DNA from: Hydractinia symbiolongicarpus
Lineage: Eukaryota > Cnidaria > Hydrozoa > Anthoathecata > Hydractiniidae
Direction: 5' to 3'
DNA: 64,000 nucleotides
Assembly (NCBI RefSeq): GCF_029227915.1
Contig: NC_079878.1
Coordinates: 30,841,501 to 30,905,500 of the forward strand
A program made the translations under genes and the position numbers. Below the pieces are notes generated by a model. That model ran no database searches, had not been told where the DNA came from, and saw nothing but the letters and a program-made list of their open reading frames with translations. Below are positions 51,256 through 62,617 of the stretch, piece by piece (position 1 is the first letter of the stretch; every line of letters starts with the position of its first letter).

Positions 51256-54094
51256 CGCATGAGACTTGTAGTTTTCAAAAATGTTTTCATTTTTGATGAG
51301 ACGCTGAATAAAAGATGTTTAATTGCCGGCAAACGAAAACCCGCGATTTCCCGTAAATCCCGGACTCGGCCCGTATAGTCAAAAGTATACAAAGAAAGTA
51401 CCCAGGGAGTAAACTCATTTTCCGAACGAATTTTTAATATATTTTTTCACCACTAAAACGCATGAGACTTGTAGTTTTCAGGAATGTTTTCATTTTTGAT
51501 GAGACGCTTAATGAAAGAAGTTTAATCGCCGGCAAACGAAAACCCGCGATTTCCCGTAAATCCCGGGCTTGGCCGTATAGTCGAATGTATACAAAGAAAG
51601 TACCCTGTGAGTAAACTCCTTTCCCGAACGATTTTTTAAATTATTTTTTCACCAATAAAACGCATGAGACTTGTAGTTTTCAAAAATTTTTCATTTTTGA
51701 TGAGACGCTGAATATAAGAAGTTTAATCGCCGGCAAACAAAAACCCGGGATTTCCCGTAAATCCCGTGCTTGGCCCGTATAGTCGAGTACATACAACGAA
51801 AATACGCAGGGAGTAAACTCATTTGCAGAACGATTTTTTAAATTATCTTTTCACCACTAAAACGCATGAGACTTGTAGTTTTCAAAAATGTTTTCATTTT
51901 TGATGAGACGCTTAATGAAAGAAGTTTAATCGCCAGCAAACGAAAACCCGCGATTTCCCGTAAATCCCAGGCTTGGCCCGTATAGTCGAATGTATACAAA
52001 GAAAGTACCCTGTGAGTAAACTCATTTCCCGAACGATTTTTTAAATTATTTTTTCACCACTAAAGCGCATGAGACTTGTAGTTTTCAAAAATGTTTTCAT
52101 TTTTGATGAGACGCCGAATAAAAGAAGTTTAATCACCGGCAAACAAAAACCCGCGATTTCCCGTAAATCCCGTGCTTGGCCCGTATAGTTGAGTACATAC
52201 AAAGAAAGTACCCTGTGAGTAAACTTATTTCCAGAACGATTTTTTAAATTATCTTTTCACCACTAAAACGCATGAGACTTGTAGTTTTCAAAAATGTTTT
52301 CATTTTTGATAAGACTCTGAATAAAAGAAGTTTAATCGCCGGCAAACGAAAACCCGCGAATTCCCGTAAATCCTGGACTCGGCCCGTATAGTCAAAAGTA
52401 TACAAAGAAAATACCCAGGGAGTAAACACATTTCCCGAAACATTTTTTAAATTATTTTTTCACCACTAAAACGCATGAGACTTGTAGTTTTCAGGAATGT
52501 TTTCATTTTTAATGAGACGCTTAATGAAAGAAGTTTAATCGCCGGCAAACGAAAACCCGCGATTTCCCGTAAATCCCGGACTCGGCCCGTATAGTCAAAA
52601 GTATACAAAGAAAATACGCATGGAGTAAACTCATTTGCAGAACGATTTTTTAAATTATCTTTTCACCACTAAAACGCATGAGACTTGTAGTTTTCAAAAA
52701 TGTTTTCATTTTTGATGAGACGCTGAATAAAAGATGTTTAATTGCCGGCAAACGAAAACCCGCGATTTCCCGTAAATCCCGGACTCGGCCCGTATAGTCA
52801 AAAGTATACAAAGAAAGTACCCAGGGAGTAAACTCATTTCCCGAACGATTTTTTAAATTATTTTTTCACCACTAAAACGCATGAGACTTGTAGTTTTCAG
52901 GAATGTTTTCATTTTTGATGAGACGCTTAATGAAAGAAGTTTAATCGCCGGCAAACGAAAACCCGCGATTTCCCGTAAATCCCGGGCTTGGCCGTATAGT
53001 CGAATGTATACAAAGAAAGTACCCTGTGAGTAAACCCCTTTCCCGAACGATTTTTTAAATTATTTTTTCACCAATAAAACGCATGAGACTTGTAGTTTTC
53101 AAAAATGTTTTCATTTTTGATGAGACGCTGAATATAAGAAGTTTAATCGCCGGCAAACAAAAACCCGGGATTTCCCGTAAATCCCGTGCTTGGCCCGTAT
53201 AGTCGAGTACATACAACGAAAATACGCAGGAAGTAAACTCATTTGCAGAACGATTTTTTAAATTATCTTTTCACCACTAAAACGCATGAGACTTGTAGTT
53301 TTCAAAAATGTTTTCATTTTTGATGAGACGCTGAGTAAAAGATGTTTAATTGCCGGCAAACGAAAACCCGCGATTTCCCGTAAATCCCGGTCTCGGCCCG
53401 TATAATCAAAAGTATACAAAGAAAATACCCAGGGAGTAAACACATTTCCCGAACGATTTTTTAAATTATTTTTTCACCACTAAAGCGCATGAGACTTGTA
53501 GTTTTCAGAAATGTTTTCATTTTTGATGAGACGCCTAATGAAAGAAGTTTAATCGCCGGCAAACGAAAACCTGCGATTTCCCGTAAATGCCGTGCTTGCC
53601 CCGTATAGTCGAGTATATACAAAGAAAGTACCCTGTGAGTAAACTCATTTCCAGAACGATTTTTTAAATTATCTTTTCACCACTAAAACGCATGAGACTT
53701 GTAGTTTTCAAAAATGTTTTCATTTTTGATGAGGCGCTGAATAAAAGAAGTTTAATCGCCGGCAAACGAAAACCCGCGATTTCCCGTTAATCCCGGACTC
53801 GGCCCGTATAGTCAAAAGTATACAAAGAAAATACGCAGGGAGTAAACTCATTTCCAGAACGATTTTTTAAATTATTTTTTCACCACTAAAACGCATGAGA
53901 CTTGTAGTTTTCAAAAATGTTTTCATTTTTGATGAGACGCTGAATAAAAGATGTTTAATCGCCGGCAAACGAAAACCCGCGATTTCCCGTAAATCCCGGA
54001 CTCGGCCCATATAGTCAAAAGTATACAAAGAAAATACGCAGGGAGTAAACTCATTTCCAGAACGATTTTTTAAATTATCTTTTCACCACTAAAA
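51256..54094 (+). repeat. Fourteen-monomer HOR, copy 1 (2839 bp)
   Basis: A tandem 14-mer (14 x 203 minus 3) made of two related seven-monomer halves. Each half has a GGCCGTATAG unit with one C missing (51571 and 52990), then a GAATATAAG unit with CATACAACG. The halves differ afterwards: the first continues with CTTAATG/GCCGAATAAAAG/GATAAGACTCTG units, the second with GCTGAGTAAAAG/TGCTTGCCCCG/GAGGCGCTG units. Confidence 0.9.
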
Positions 54095-56933
54095 CGCATG
54101 AGACTTGTAGTTTTCAAAAATGTTTTCATTTTTGATGAGACGCTGAATAAAAGATGTTTAATCGCCGGCAAACGAAAACCCGCGATTTCCCGTAAATCCC
54201 GGACTCGGCCCGTATAGTCAAAAGTATACAAAGAAAGTACCCAGGGAGTAAACTCATTTCCCGAACGATTTTTTAAATTATTTTTTCACCACTAAAACGC
54301 ATGAGACTTGTAGTTTTCAGGAATGTTTTCATTTTTGATGAGACGCTTAATGAAAGAAGTTTAATCGCCGGCAAACGAAAACCCGCGATTTCCCGTAAAT
54401 CCCGGGCTTGGCCGTATAGTCGAATGTATACAAAGAAAGTACCCTGTGAGTAAACTCCTTTCCCGAACGATTTTTTAAATTATTTTTTCACCAATAAAAC
54501 GCATGAGACTTGTAGTTTTCAAAAATTTTTCATTTTTGATGAGACGCTGAATATAAGAAGTTTAATCGCCGGCAAACAAAAACCCGGGATTTCCCGTAAA
54601 TCCCGTGCTTGGCCCGTATAGTCGAGTACATACAACGAAAATACGCAGGGAGTAAACTCATTTGCAGAACGATTTTTTAAATTATCTTTTCACCACTAAA
54701 ACGCATGAGACTTGTAGTTTTCAAAAATGTTTTCATTTTTGATGAGACGCTTAATGAAAGAAGTTTAATCGCCAGCAAACGAAAACCCGCGATTTCCCGT
54801 AAATCCCAGGCTTGGCCCGTATAGTCGAATGTATACAAAGAAAGTACCCTGTGAGTAAACTCATTTCCCGAACGATTTTTTAAATTATTTTTTCACCACT
54901 AAAGCGCATGAGACTTGTAGTTTTCAAAAATGTTTTCATTTTTGATGAGACGCCGAATAAAAGAAGTTTAATCACCGGCAAACAAAAACCCGCGATTTCC
55001 CGTAAATCCCGTGCTTGGCCCGTATAGTTGAGTACATACAAAGAAAGTACCCTGTGAGTAAACTTATTTCCAGAACGATTTTTTAAATTATCTTTTCACC
55101 ACTAAAACGCATGAGACTTGTAGTTTTCAAAAATGTTTTCATTTTTGATAAGACTCTGAATAAAAGAAGTTTAATCGCCGGCAAACGAAAACCCGCGAAT
55201 TCCCGTAAATCCTGGACTCGGCCCGTATAGTCAAAAGTATACAAAGAAAATACCCAGGGAGTAAACACATTTCCCGAAACATTTTTTAAATTATTTTTTC
55301 ACCACTAAAACGCATGAGACTTGTAGTTTTCAGGAATGTTTTCATTTTTAATGAGACGCTTAATGAAAGAAGTTTAATCGCCGGCAAACGAAAACCCGCG
55401 ATTTCCCGTAAATCCCGGACTCGGCCCGTATAGTCAAAAGTATACAAAGAAAATACGCATGGAGTAAACTCATTTGCAGAACGATTTTTTAAATTATCTT
55501 TTCACCACTAAAACGCATGAGACTTGTAGTTTTCAAAAATGTTTTCAATTTTGATGAGACGCTGAATAAAAGATGTTTAATTGCCGGCAAACGAAAACCC
55601 GCGATTTCCCGTAAATCCCGGACTCGGCCCGTATAGTCAAAAGTATACAAAGAAAGTACCCAGGGAGTAAACTCATTTCCCGAACGATTTTTTAAATTAT
55701 TTTTTCACCACTAAAACGCATGAGACTTGTAGTTTTCAGGAATGTTTTCATTTTTGATGAGACGCTTAATGAAAGAAGTTTAATCTCCGGCAAACGAAAA
55801 CCCGCGATTTCCCGTAAATCCCGGGCTTGGCCGTATAGTCGAATGTATACAAAGAAAGTACCCTGTGAGTAAACTCCTTTCCCGAACGATTTTTTAAATT
55901 ATTTTTTCACCAATAAAACGCATGAGACTTGTAGTTTTCAAAAATGTTTTCATTTTTGATGAGACGCTGAATATAAGAAGTTTAATCGCCGGCAAACAAA
56001 AACCCGGGATTTCCCGTAAATCCCGTGCTTGGCCCGTATAGTCGAGTACATACAACGAAAATACGCAGGAAGTAAACTCATTTGCAGAACGATTTTTTAA
56101 ATTATCTTTTCACCACTAAAACGCATGAGACTTGTAGTTTTCAAAAATGTTTTCATTTTTGATGAGATGCTGAGTAAAAGATGTTTAATTGCCGGCAAAC
56201 GAAAACCCGCGATTTCCCGTAAATCCCGGTCTCGGCCCGTATAATCAAAAGTATACAAAGAAAATACCCAGGGAGTAAACACATTTCCCGAACGATTTTT
56301 TAAATTATTTTTTCACCACTAAAGCGCATGAGACTTGTAGTTTTCAGAAATGTTTTCATTTTTGATGAGACGCCTAATGAAAGAAGTTTAATCGCCGGCA
56401 AACGAAAACCTGCGATTTCCCGTAAATGCCGTGCTTGCCCCGTATAGTCGAGTATATACAAAGAAAGTACCCTGTGAGTAAACTCATTTCCAGAACGATT
56501 TTTTAAATTATCTTTTCACCACTAAAACGCATGAGACTTGTAGTTTTCAAAAATGTTTTCATTTTTGATGAGGCGCTGAATAAAAGAAGTTTAATCGCCG
56601 GCAAACGAAAACCCGCGATTTCCCGTTAATCCCGGACTCGGCCCGTATAGTCAAAAGTATACAAAGAAAATACGCAGGGAGTAAACTCATTTCCAGAACG
56701 ATTTTTTAAATTATTTTTTCACCACTAAAACGCATGAGACTTGTAGTTTTCAAAAATGTTTTCATTTTTGATGAGACGCTGAATAAAAGATGTTTAATCG
56801 CCGGCAAACGAAAACCCGCGATTTCCCGTAAATCCCGGACTCGGCCCATATAGTCAAAAGTATACAAAGAAAATACGCAGGGAGTAAACTCATTTCCAGA
56901 ACGATTTTTTAAATTATCTTTTCACCACTAAAA
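54095..56933 (+). repeat. Fourteen-monomer HOR, copy 2 (2839 bp)
   Basis: This repeats 51256-54094 at offset 2839, e.g. GGCCGTATAG at 54410 and 55829, a one-base deletion giving CAAAAATTTTTC near 51680 and 54520, and TGCTTGCCCC at 53593 and 56432. Very few differences are visible (e.g. CATTTTC to CAATTTT near 55548, GATGAGATG near 56163), so this is one of the youngest duplications in the window. Confidence 0.9.
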
Positions 56934-57948
56934 CGCATGAGACTTGTAGTTTTCAAAAATGTTTTCATTTTTGATGAGACGCTGAATAAAAGATGTTTAA
57001 TCGCCGGCAAACGAAAACCCGCGATTTCCCGTAAATCCCGGACTCGGCCCGTATAGTCAAAAGTATACAAAGAAAGTACCCAGGGAGTAAACTCATTTCC
57101 CGAACGATTTTTTAAATTATTTTTTCACCACTAAAACGCATGAGACTTGTAGTTTTCAGGAATGTTTTCATTTTTGATGAGTCGCTTAATGAAAGAAGTT
57201 TAATCGCCGGCAAACGAAAACCCGCGATTTCCCGTAAATCCCGTGCTTGGCCCGTATAGTCGAGTACATACAAAGAAAGTACCCTGTGAGTAAACTCATT
57301 TTCAGAACGATTTTTTAAATTATCTTTTCACCACTAAAACGCATGAGACTTGTAGTTTTCAAAAATGTTTTCATTTTTGATGAGACGCTGAATAAAAGAT
57401 GTTTAATTGCCGGCAAACGAAAACCCGCGATTTCCCGTAAATCCCGGACTCGGCCCGTATAGTCAAAAGTATACAAAGAAAATACCCAGGGAGTAAACAC
57501 ATTTCCCGAACGATTTTTTAAATTATTTTTTCACCACTAAAGCGCATGAGACTTGTAGTTTTCAGGAATGTTTTCATTTTTGATGAGACTCCTAATGAAA
57601 GAAGTTTAATCGCCGGCAAACGAAAACCTGCGATTTCCCGTAAATGCCGTGCTTGCCCCGTATAGTCGAGTATATACAAAGAAAGTACCCTGTGAGTAAA
57701 CTCATTTCCAGAACGATTTTTTAAATTATCTTTTCACCACTAAAACGCATGAGACTTGTAGTTTTCAAAAATGTTTTCATTTTTGATGAGGCGCTGAATA
57801 AAAGAAGTTTAATCGCCGGCAAACGAAAACCCGCGATTTCCCGTTAATCCCGGACTCGGCCCGTATAGTCAAAAGTATACAAAGAAAATACGCAGGGAGT
57901 AAACTCATTTCCAGAACGATTTTTTAAATTATCTTTTCACCACTAAAA
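56934..57948 (+). repeat. Five-monomer HOR, copy 1 (1015 bp)
   Basis: This unit repeats at offset 1015; the marker GAGTCGCTTAATG is at 57179 and 58194. It starts as a third partial copy of the 14-mer, then departs after about 57230. The TGCTTGCCCC/GAGGCGCTG pair also repeats that of 56.4 kb at an offset of 1218 bp. Confidence 0.82.
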
Positions 57949-58556
57949 CGCATGAGACTTGTAGTTTTCAAAAATGTTTTCATTTTTGATGAGACGCTGA
58001 ATAAAAGATGTTTAATCGCCGGCAAACGAAAACCCGCGATTTCCCGTAAATCCCGGACTCGGCCCGTATAGTCAAAAGTATACAAAGAAAGTACCCAGGG
58101 AGTAAACTCATTTCCCGAACGATTTTTTAAATTATTTTTTTACCACTAAAACGCATGAGACTTGTAGTTTTCAGGAATGTTTTCATTTTTGATGAGTCGC
58201 TTAATGAAAAAGTTTAATCGCCGGCAAACGAAAACCCGCGATTTCCCGTAAATCCCGTGCTTGGCCCGTATAGTCGAGTACATACAAAGAAAGTACCCTG
58301 TGAGTAAACTCATTTTCAGAACGTTTTTTTAAATTATCTTTTCACCACTAAAACGCATGAGACTTGTAGTTTTCAAAAATGTTTTCATTTTTGATGAGAC
58401 GCTGAATAAAAGATGTTTAATCGCCGGCAAACGAAAACCTGCGATTTCCCGTAAATCCCGGACTCGGCCCGTATAGTCAAAAGTATACAAAGAAAGTACC
58501 CAGGGAGTACACTCATTTCTCGAACGATTTTTTAAATTATTTTTTCACCACAAAAA
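57949..58556 (+). repeat. Five-monomer HOR, copy 2, truncated to three
   Basis: Three monomers match the first three of 56934-57948, including CATTTTCAGAACG. The middle unit is 202 bp (AATGAAAAAGTTT). The third is shared with the six-monomer block starting at 58354. Confidence 0.8.
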
Positions 58557-59571
58557 CGCATGAGACTTGTAGTTTTCAGGAATGTTTTCATTTTTGATGA
58601 GACGCTTAATGAAAAAAGTTTAATCGCCGGCAAACGAAAACCCGCGATTACCCGTAAATCCCGGGCTTGGCCCGTATAGTCGAATGTATACAAAGAAAGT
58701 ACCCTGTGAGTAAACTCATTTTCCGAACGATTTTTTAAATTATTTTTTCACCACTAAAACGCATGAGACTTGTAGTTTTCAGGAATGTTTTCATTTTTGA
58801 TGAGACGCTTAATGAAAAAAGTTTAATCGCCGGAAAACGAAAACCCGCGATTACCCGTAAATCCCGGGCTTGGCCCGTATAGTCGAATGTATACAAAGAA
58901 AGTACCCTGTGAGTAAACTCATTTCCCGAACGATTTTTTAAATTATTTTTTCACCACTAAAACGCATGAGACTTGTAGTTTTCAAATATGTTTTCATTTT
59001 TGATGAGACCCGGAATAAAAGAAGTTTAATCGCCGGCAAACGAAAACCCGCGATTTCCCGTAAATCCCGGATCGGCCCGTATAGTCAAAAGTATACAAAG
59101 AAAGTACCCAGGGAGTAAACTCATTTCCCGAACGATTTTTTAAATTATTTTTTCACCACTAAAACGTATGAGACTTGTAGTTTACAAAAATGTTTTCATT
59201 TTTGATGAGACGCTGAATAAAAGAAGTTTAATCGCCGGCAAACGAAAACCAGCGATTTCCCGTAAATTTCGGACTCGGCCCGTATAGTCAAAAGTATACA
59301 AAGAAAGTACCCTGCGAGTAAACTCATTTCCAGAACGATTTTTTAAATTATCTTTTCACCACTAAAACGCACGAGACTTGTAGTTTTCAAAAATGTTTTC
59401 ATTTTTTGATGAGACGCTGAATAAAAGAAGTTTAATCGCCGGCAAACGAAAACCCGTGAAATCCCGTAAATCCCAAACTCGGCACGTATAGTCAAAAGTA
59501 CACAAAAAAAATACCCAGGGAGTAAACTCATTTCCAGAACGATTTTTTAAATTATCTTTTCACCACTAAAA
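58354..59571 (+). repeat. Six-monomer block, copy 1
   Basis: This block matches 60384-61602 at an offset of 2030-2031 bp. Markers are two adjacent CGCGATTACCCG units (58643 and 58846), CAAATATG, CGGATCGGCCC, TAGTTTACAAAAATG, and a CACGAGAC unit with CCCGTGAAATCCC. 58557-58759 and 58760-58962 are themselves a single-monomer tandem duplication. Confidence 0.87.
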
Positions 59572-59793
59572 CGCATGAGATTTGTAGTTTTCAAAAATGT
59601 TTTCATTTTTGATGAGACGCTGAATAAAAGATGTTTAATCGCCGGCAAACGAAAACCCGCGATTTCCCGTAAATCCCGGACTCGGCCCGTATAGTCAAAA
59701 GTATACAAAGAAAGTACCCAGGGAGTAAACTCATTTCCCGAACGATTTTTTAAATTATTTTTTCACCACTAAAACGCATGAGACTTGTAGTTT

Positions 59794-59815
59794 TCAAAAA
59801 TGTTTTCATTTTTGA
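59794..59815. other. Conserved inverted repeat, 9-bp stem and TTTT loop
   Basis: The arms TCAAAAATG and CATTTTTGA are perfect reverse complements around TTTT, at monomer positions 20-41. The element is present in most class-1 monomers. In CAGGAATG and CAAAAGTG variants the changed bases can still form G-U pairs in RNA. TTTTTAATGAG and CATATTTG variants break it. It could extrude as a small cruciform or fold in RNA; no function is shown. Confidence 0.85.
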
Positions 59816-59858
59816 TGAGACGCTGAATAAAAGATGTTTAATCGCCGGCAAACGAAAA

Positions 59859-59891
59859 CCCGCGATTTCCCGTAAATCCCGGACTCGGCCC
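59859..59891 (-). other. Four C-triplets at helical spacing, G4/i-motif candidate
   Basis: CCC occurs at monomer positions 85, 95, 104 and 115, so loops are 7, 6 and 8 bases. The minus strand therefore has four GGG runs. This just exceeds the common 1-7 base loop rule, so a quadruplex is possible but would be weak. The stretch also contains GATTT-CCCGT-AAATC, a 5-bp inverted repeat. Nearly every monomer keeps all four triplets. Confidence 0.6.
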
Positions 59892-59948
59892 GTATAGTCA
59901 AAAGTATACAAAGAAAGTACCCAGGGAGTAAACTCATTTCCCGAACGA

Positions 59949-59966
59949 TTTTTTAAATTATTTTTT
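59949..59966. other. Paired T6 tracts, intrinsic-bend candidate
   Basis: Two T6 tracts start 12 bp apart, at monomer positions 175 and 187, separated by AAATTA. In half of the monomers the second is interrupted to TTATCTTTTC. Such tracts can bend or stiffen DNA and are common in satellites. The first 40 bases of the monomer hold a second cluster of A/T tracts. Confidence 0.5.
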
Positions 59967-60383
59967 CACCACTAAAACGCATGAGACTTGTAGTTTTCAG
60001 GAATGTTTTCATTTTTGATGAGACGCTTAATGAAAGAAGTTTAATCGCCGGCAAACGAAAACCCTCGATTTCCCGTAAATCCCGGGCTTGGCCCGTATAG
60101 TCGAATGTATACAAAGAGAGTACCCTGTGAGAAAACTCATTTCTCGAACGATTTTTTAAATTATTTTTTCACCACTAAAACGCATGAGACTTGTAGTTTT
60201 CAAAAATATTTTCATTTTTGATGAGACGCTGAATAAAAGAAGTTTAATCGCCGGCAAACTAAAACCCGCAATTTCCCGTAAATCCCGTGCTTGGCTCGTA
60301 TAGTCGAGTATATACAAAGAAAGTACCCTGTGAGTAAACTCCTTTCCAGAACGATTTTTTATATTATCTTTTCACCACTAAAA

Positions 60384-61602
60384 CGCATGAGACTTGTAGT
60401 TTTCAAAAATGTTTTCATTTTTGATGAGACGCTGAATAAAAGATGTTTAATCGCCGGCAAACGAAAACCCGCGATTTCCCGTAAATCCCGGACTCGGCCC
60501 GTATAGTCAAAAGTATACAAAAGAAAGTACCCAGGGAGTAAACTCATTTCCCGAACGATTTTTTAAATTATTTTTTCACCACTAAAACGCATGAGACTTG
60601 TAGTTTTCAGGAATGTTTTCATTTTGGATGAGACGCTTAATGAAAAAAGTTTAATCGCCGGCAAACGAAAACCCGCGATTACCCGTAAATCCCGGGCTTG
60701 GCCCGTATAGTCGAATGTATACAAAGAAAGTACCCTGTGAGTAAACTCATTTCCCGAACGATTTTTTAAATTATTTTTTCACCACTAAAACGCATGAGAC
60801 TTGTAGTTTTCAGGAATGTTTTCATTTTTGATGAGACGCTTAATGAAAAAAGTTTAATCGCCGGAAAACGAAAACCCGCGATTACCCGTAAATCCCGGGC
60901 TTGGCCCGTATAGTCGAATGTATACAAAGAAAGTACCCTGTGAGTAAACCCATTTCCCGAACGATTTTTTAAATTATTTTTTCACCACTAAAACGCATGA
61001 GACTTGTAGTTTTCAAATATGTTTTCATTTTTGATGAGACGCGGAATAAAAGAAGTTTAATCGCCGGCAAACGAAAACCCGCGATTTCCCGTAAATCCCG
61101 GATCGGCCCGTATAGTCAAAAGTATACAAAGAAAGTACCCAGGGAGTAAACTCATTTCCCGAACGATTTTTTAAATTATTTTTTCACCACTAAAACGTAT
61201 GAGACTTGTAGTTTACAAAAATGTTTTCATTTTTGATGAGACGCTGAATAAAAGAAGTTTAATCGCCGGCAAACGAAAACCCGCGATTTTCCGTAAATTT
61301 CGGACTCGGCCCGTATAGTCAAAAGTATACAAAGAAAGTACCCTGCGAGTAAACTCATTTCCAGAACGATTTTTTAAATTATCTTTTCACCACTAAAACG
61401 CACGAGACTTGTAGTTTTCAAAAATGTTTTCATTTTTTGATGAGACGCTGAATAAAAGAAGTTTAATCGCCGGCAAACGAAAACCCGTGAAATCCCGTAA
61501 ATCCCAAACTCGGCCCGTATAGTCAAAAGTATACAAAGAAAGTACCCAGGGAGTAAACTCATTTCCCGAACGATTTTTTAAATTATTTTTTCACCAATAA
61601 AA
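60384..61602 (+). repeat. Six-monomer block, copy 2
   Basis: This is the partner of 58354-59571. The first unit has an extra A in TATACAAAAGAAAG, the same insertion as in units beginning at 62211 and 63834. The double CGCGATTACCCG pair is again present (60674 and 60877), so the single-monomer doubling predates the block duplication. Confidence 0.87.
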
Positions 61603-62617
61603 CGCATGAGACTTGTAGTTTTCAGGAATGTTTTCATTTTTGATGAGACGCTTAATGAAAGAAGTTTAATCGCCGGCAAAGGAAAACCCGCGATTTCCCG
61701 TAAATCGCGGGCTTGGCCCGTATAGTCGAATGTATACAAACAGAGTACCCTGTGAGTAAACTCATTTCTCAAACGATTTTTTAAATTATTTTTTCACCAC
61801 TAAAACGCATGAGACTTGTAGTTTCAAAAATGTTTTCATTTTTGATGAGACGCGGAATAAAAGAAGTTTAATCGCCGGCAAACGAAAACCCGCGATTTCC
61901 CGTAAATCCCGGACTCGGCCCGTATAGTCAAAAGTACACAAAGAAAATACTCAGGGAGTAAACGCATTTCCCGAACGATTTTTTAAATTATTTTTTCACC
62001 ACTAAAACGTATGAGACTTGTAGTTTTCAAAAATGTTTTCATTTTTGATGAGGCGCTGAATAAAAGAAGTTTAATTGCCGGCAAACGAAAACCCTCGATT
62101 TCCCGTAAATGCCGTGCTTGGCCCGTATCGTCGAGTATATACAAAGAAAGTACCCTGTGAGTAAACTCATTTCCAGAACGATTTTTTAAATTATCTTTTC
62201 ACCACTAAAACGCATGAGACTGGTAGTTTTCAAAAATGTTTTCATTTTTGATGAGACGCTGAATAAAAGATGTTTAATCGCCGGCAAACGAAAACCCGCG
62301 ATTTCCCGTAAATCCCGGACTCGGCCCGTATAGTCAAAAGTATACAAAAGAAAGTACCCAGGGAGTAAACTCATTTCCCGAACGATTTTTTAAATTATTT
62401 TTTCACCACTAAAACGCATGAGACTTGCAGTTTTCAAAAATGTTTTCATTTTTGATGAGACGCTGAATAAAAGATGTTTAATCGCCGGCAAACGAAAACG
62501 CGCGATTTCCCGTAAATCCCGGACTCGGCCGGTATAGTCAAAAGTATACAAAGAAAGTACCCAGGGAGTAAACTCATTTCCCGAACGATTTTTTAAATTA
62601 TTTTTTCACCACTAAAA
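61603..62617 (+). repeat. Five-monomer HOR, copy 1 (1015 bp)
   Basis: This unit repeats at offset 1015. Markers are CAAAGGAAAACC with AAATCGCGGGC (61677 and 62692), a one-base-short GTAGTTTCAAAAATG, CCGTATCGTCGAG, and GACTGGTAG (62218 and 63233). Confidence 0.87.

Larger units (their letters stand above)
59775..59977 (+). repeat. Reference class-1 monomer, 203 bp
   Basis: A clean example of the commonest form: GGACTCGG, GTCAAAAG, CCCAGGGAG, CCCGAACG and TTATTTTTTC. A near-identical consensus I counted by hand (AGAAGTTT where this unit has AGATGTTT) has 42 C and 35 G in 203 bases (37.9% GC) and 13 CpG. Palindromic sites GCCGGC and GTATAC are present in most copies. Confidence 0.92.
59572..60383 (+). 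repeat. Four monomers between the six-monomer copies
   Basis: Two near-identical class-1 units are followed by a CAGGAATG unit and a CAAAAATATTTTC unit with TTTTATATTATC. The class-1 unit at 59775 is used as the reference monomer. Confidence 0.8.

Noticed and set aside
59843-59858. TTTCGTTTGCCGGCGAT on the minus strand as a CENP-B box
   Set aside because: The first seven bases fit the box, but the central A and the CGGG half do not. About 10 of 17 positions agree, which is not enough.
59949-59966. T6 tracts as transcription terminators
   Set aside because: They occur in every monomer with no transcription unit to end. They are better seen as structural A/T tracts.
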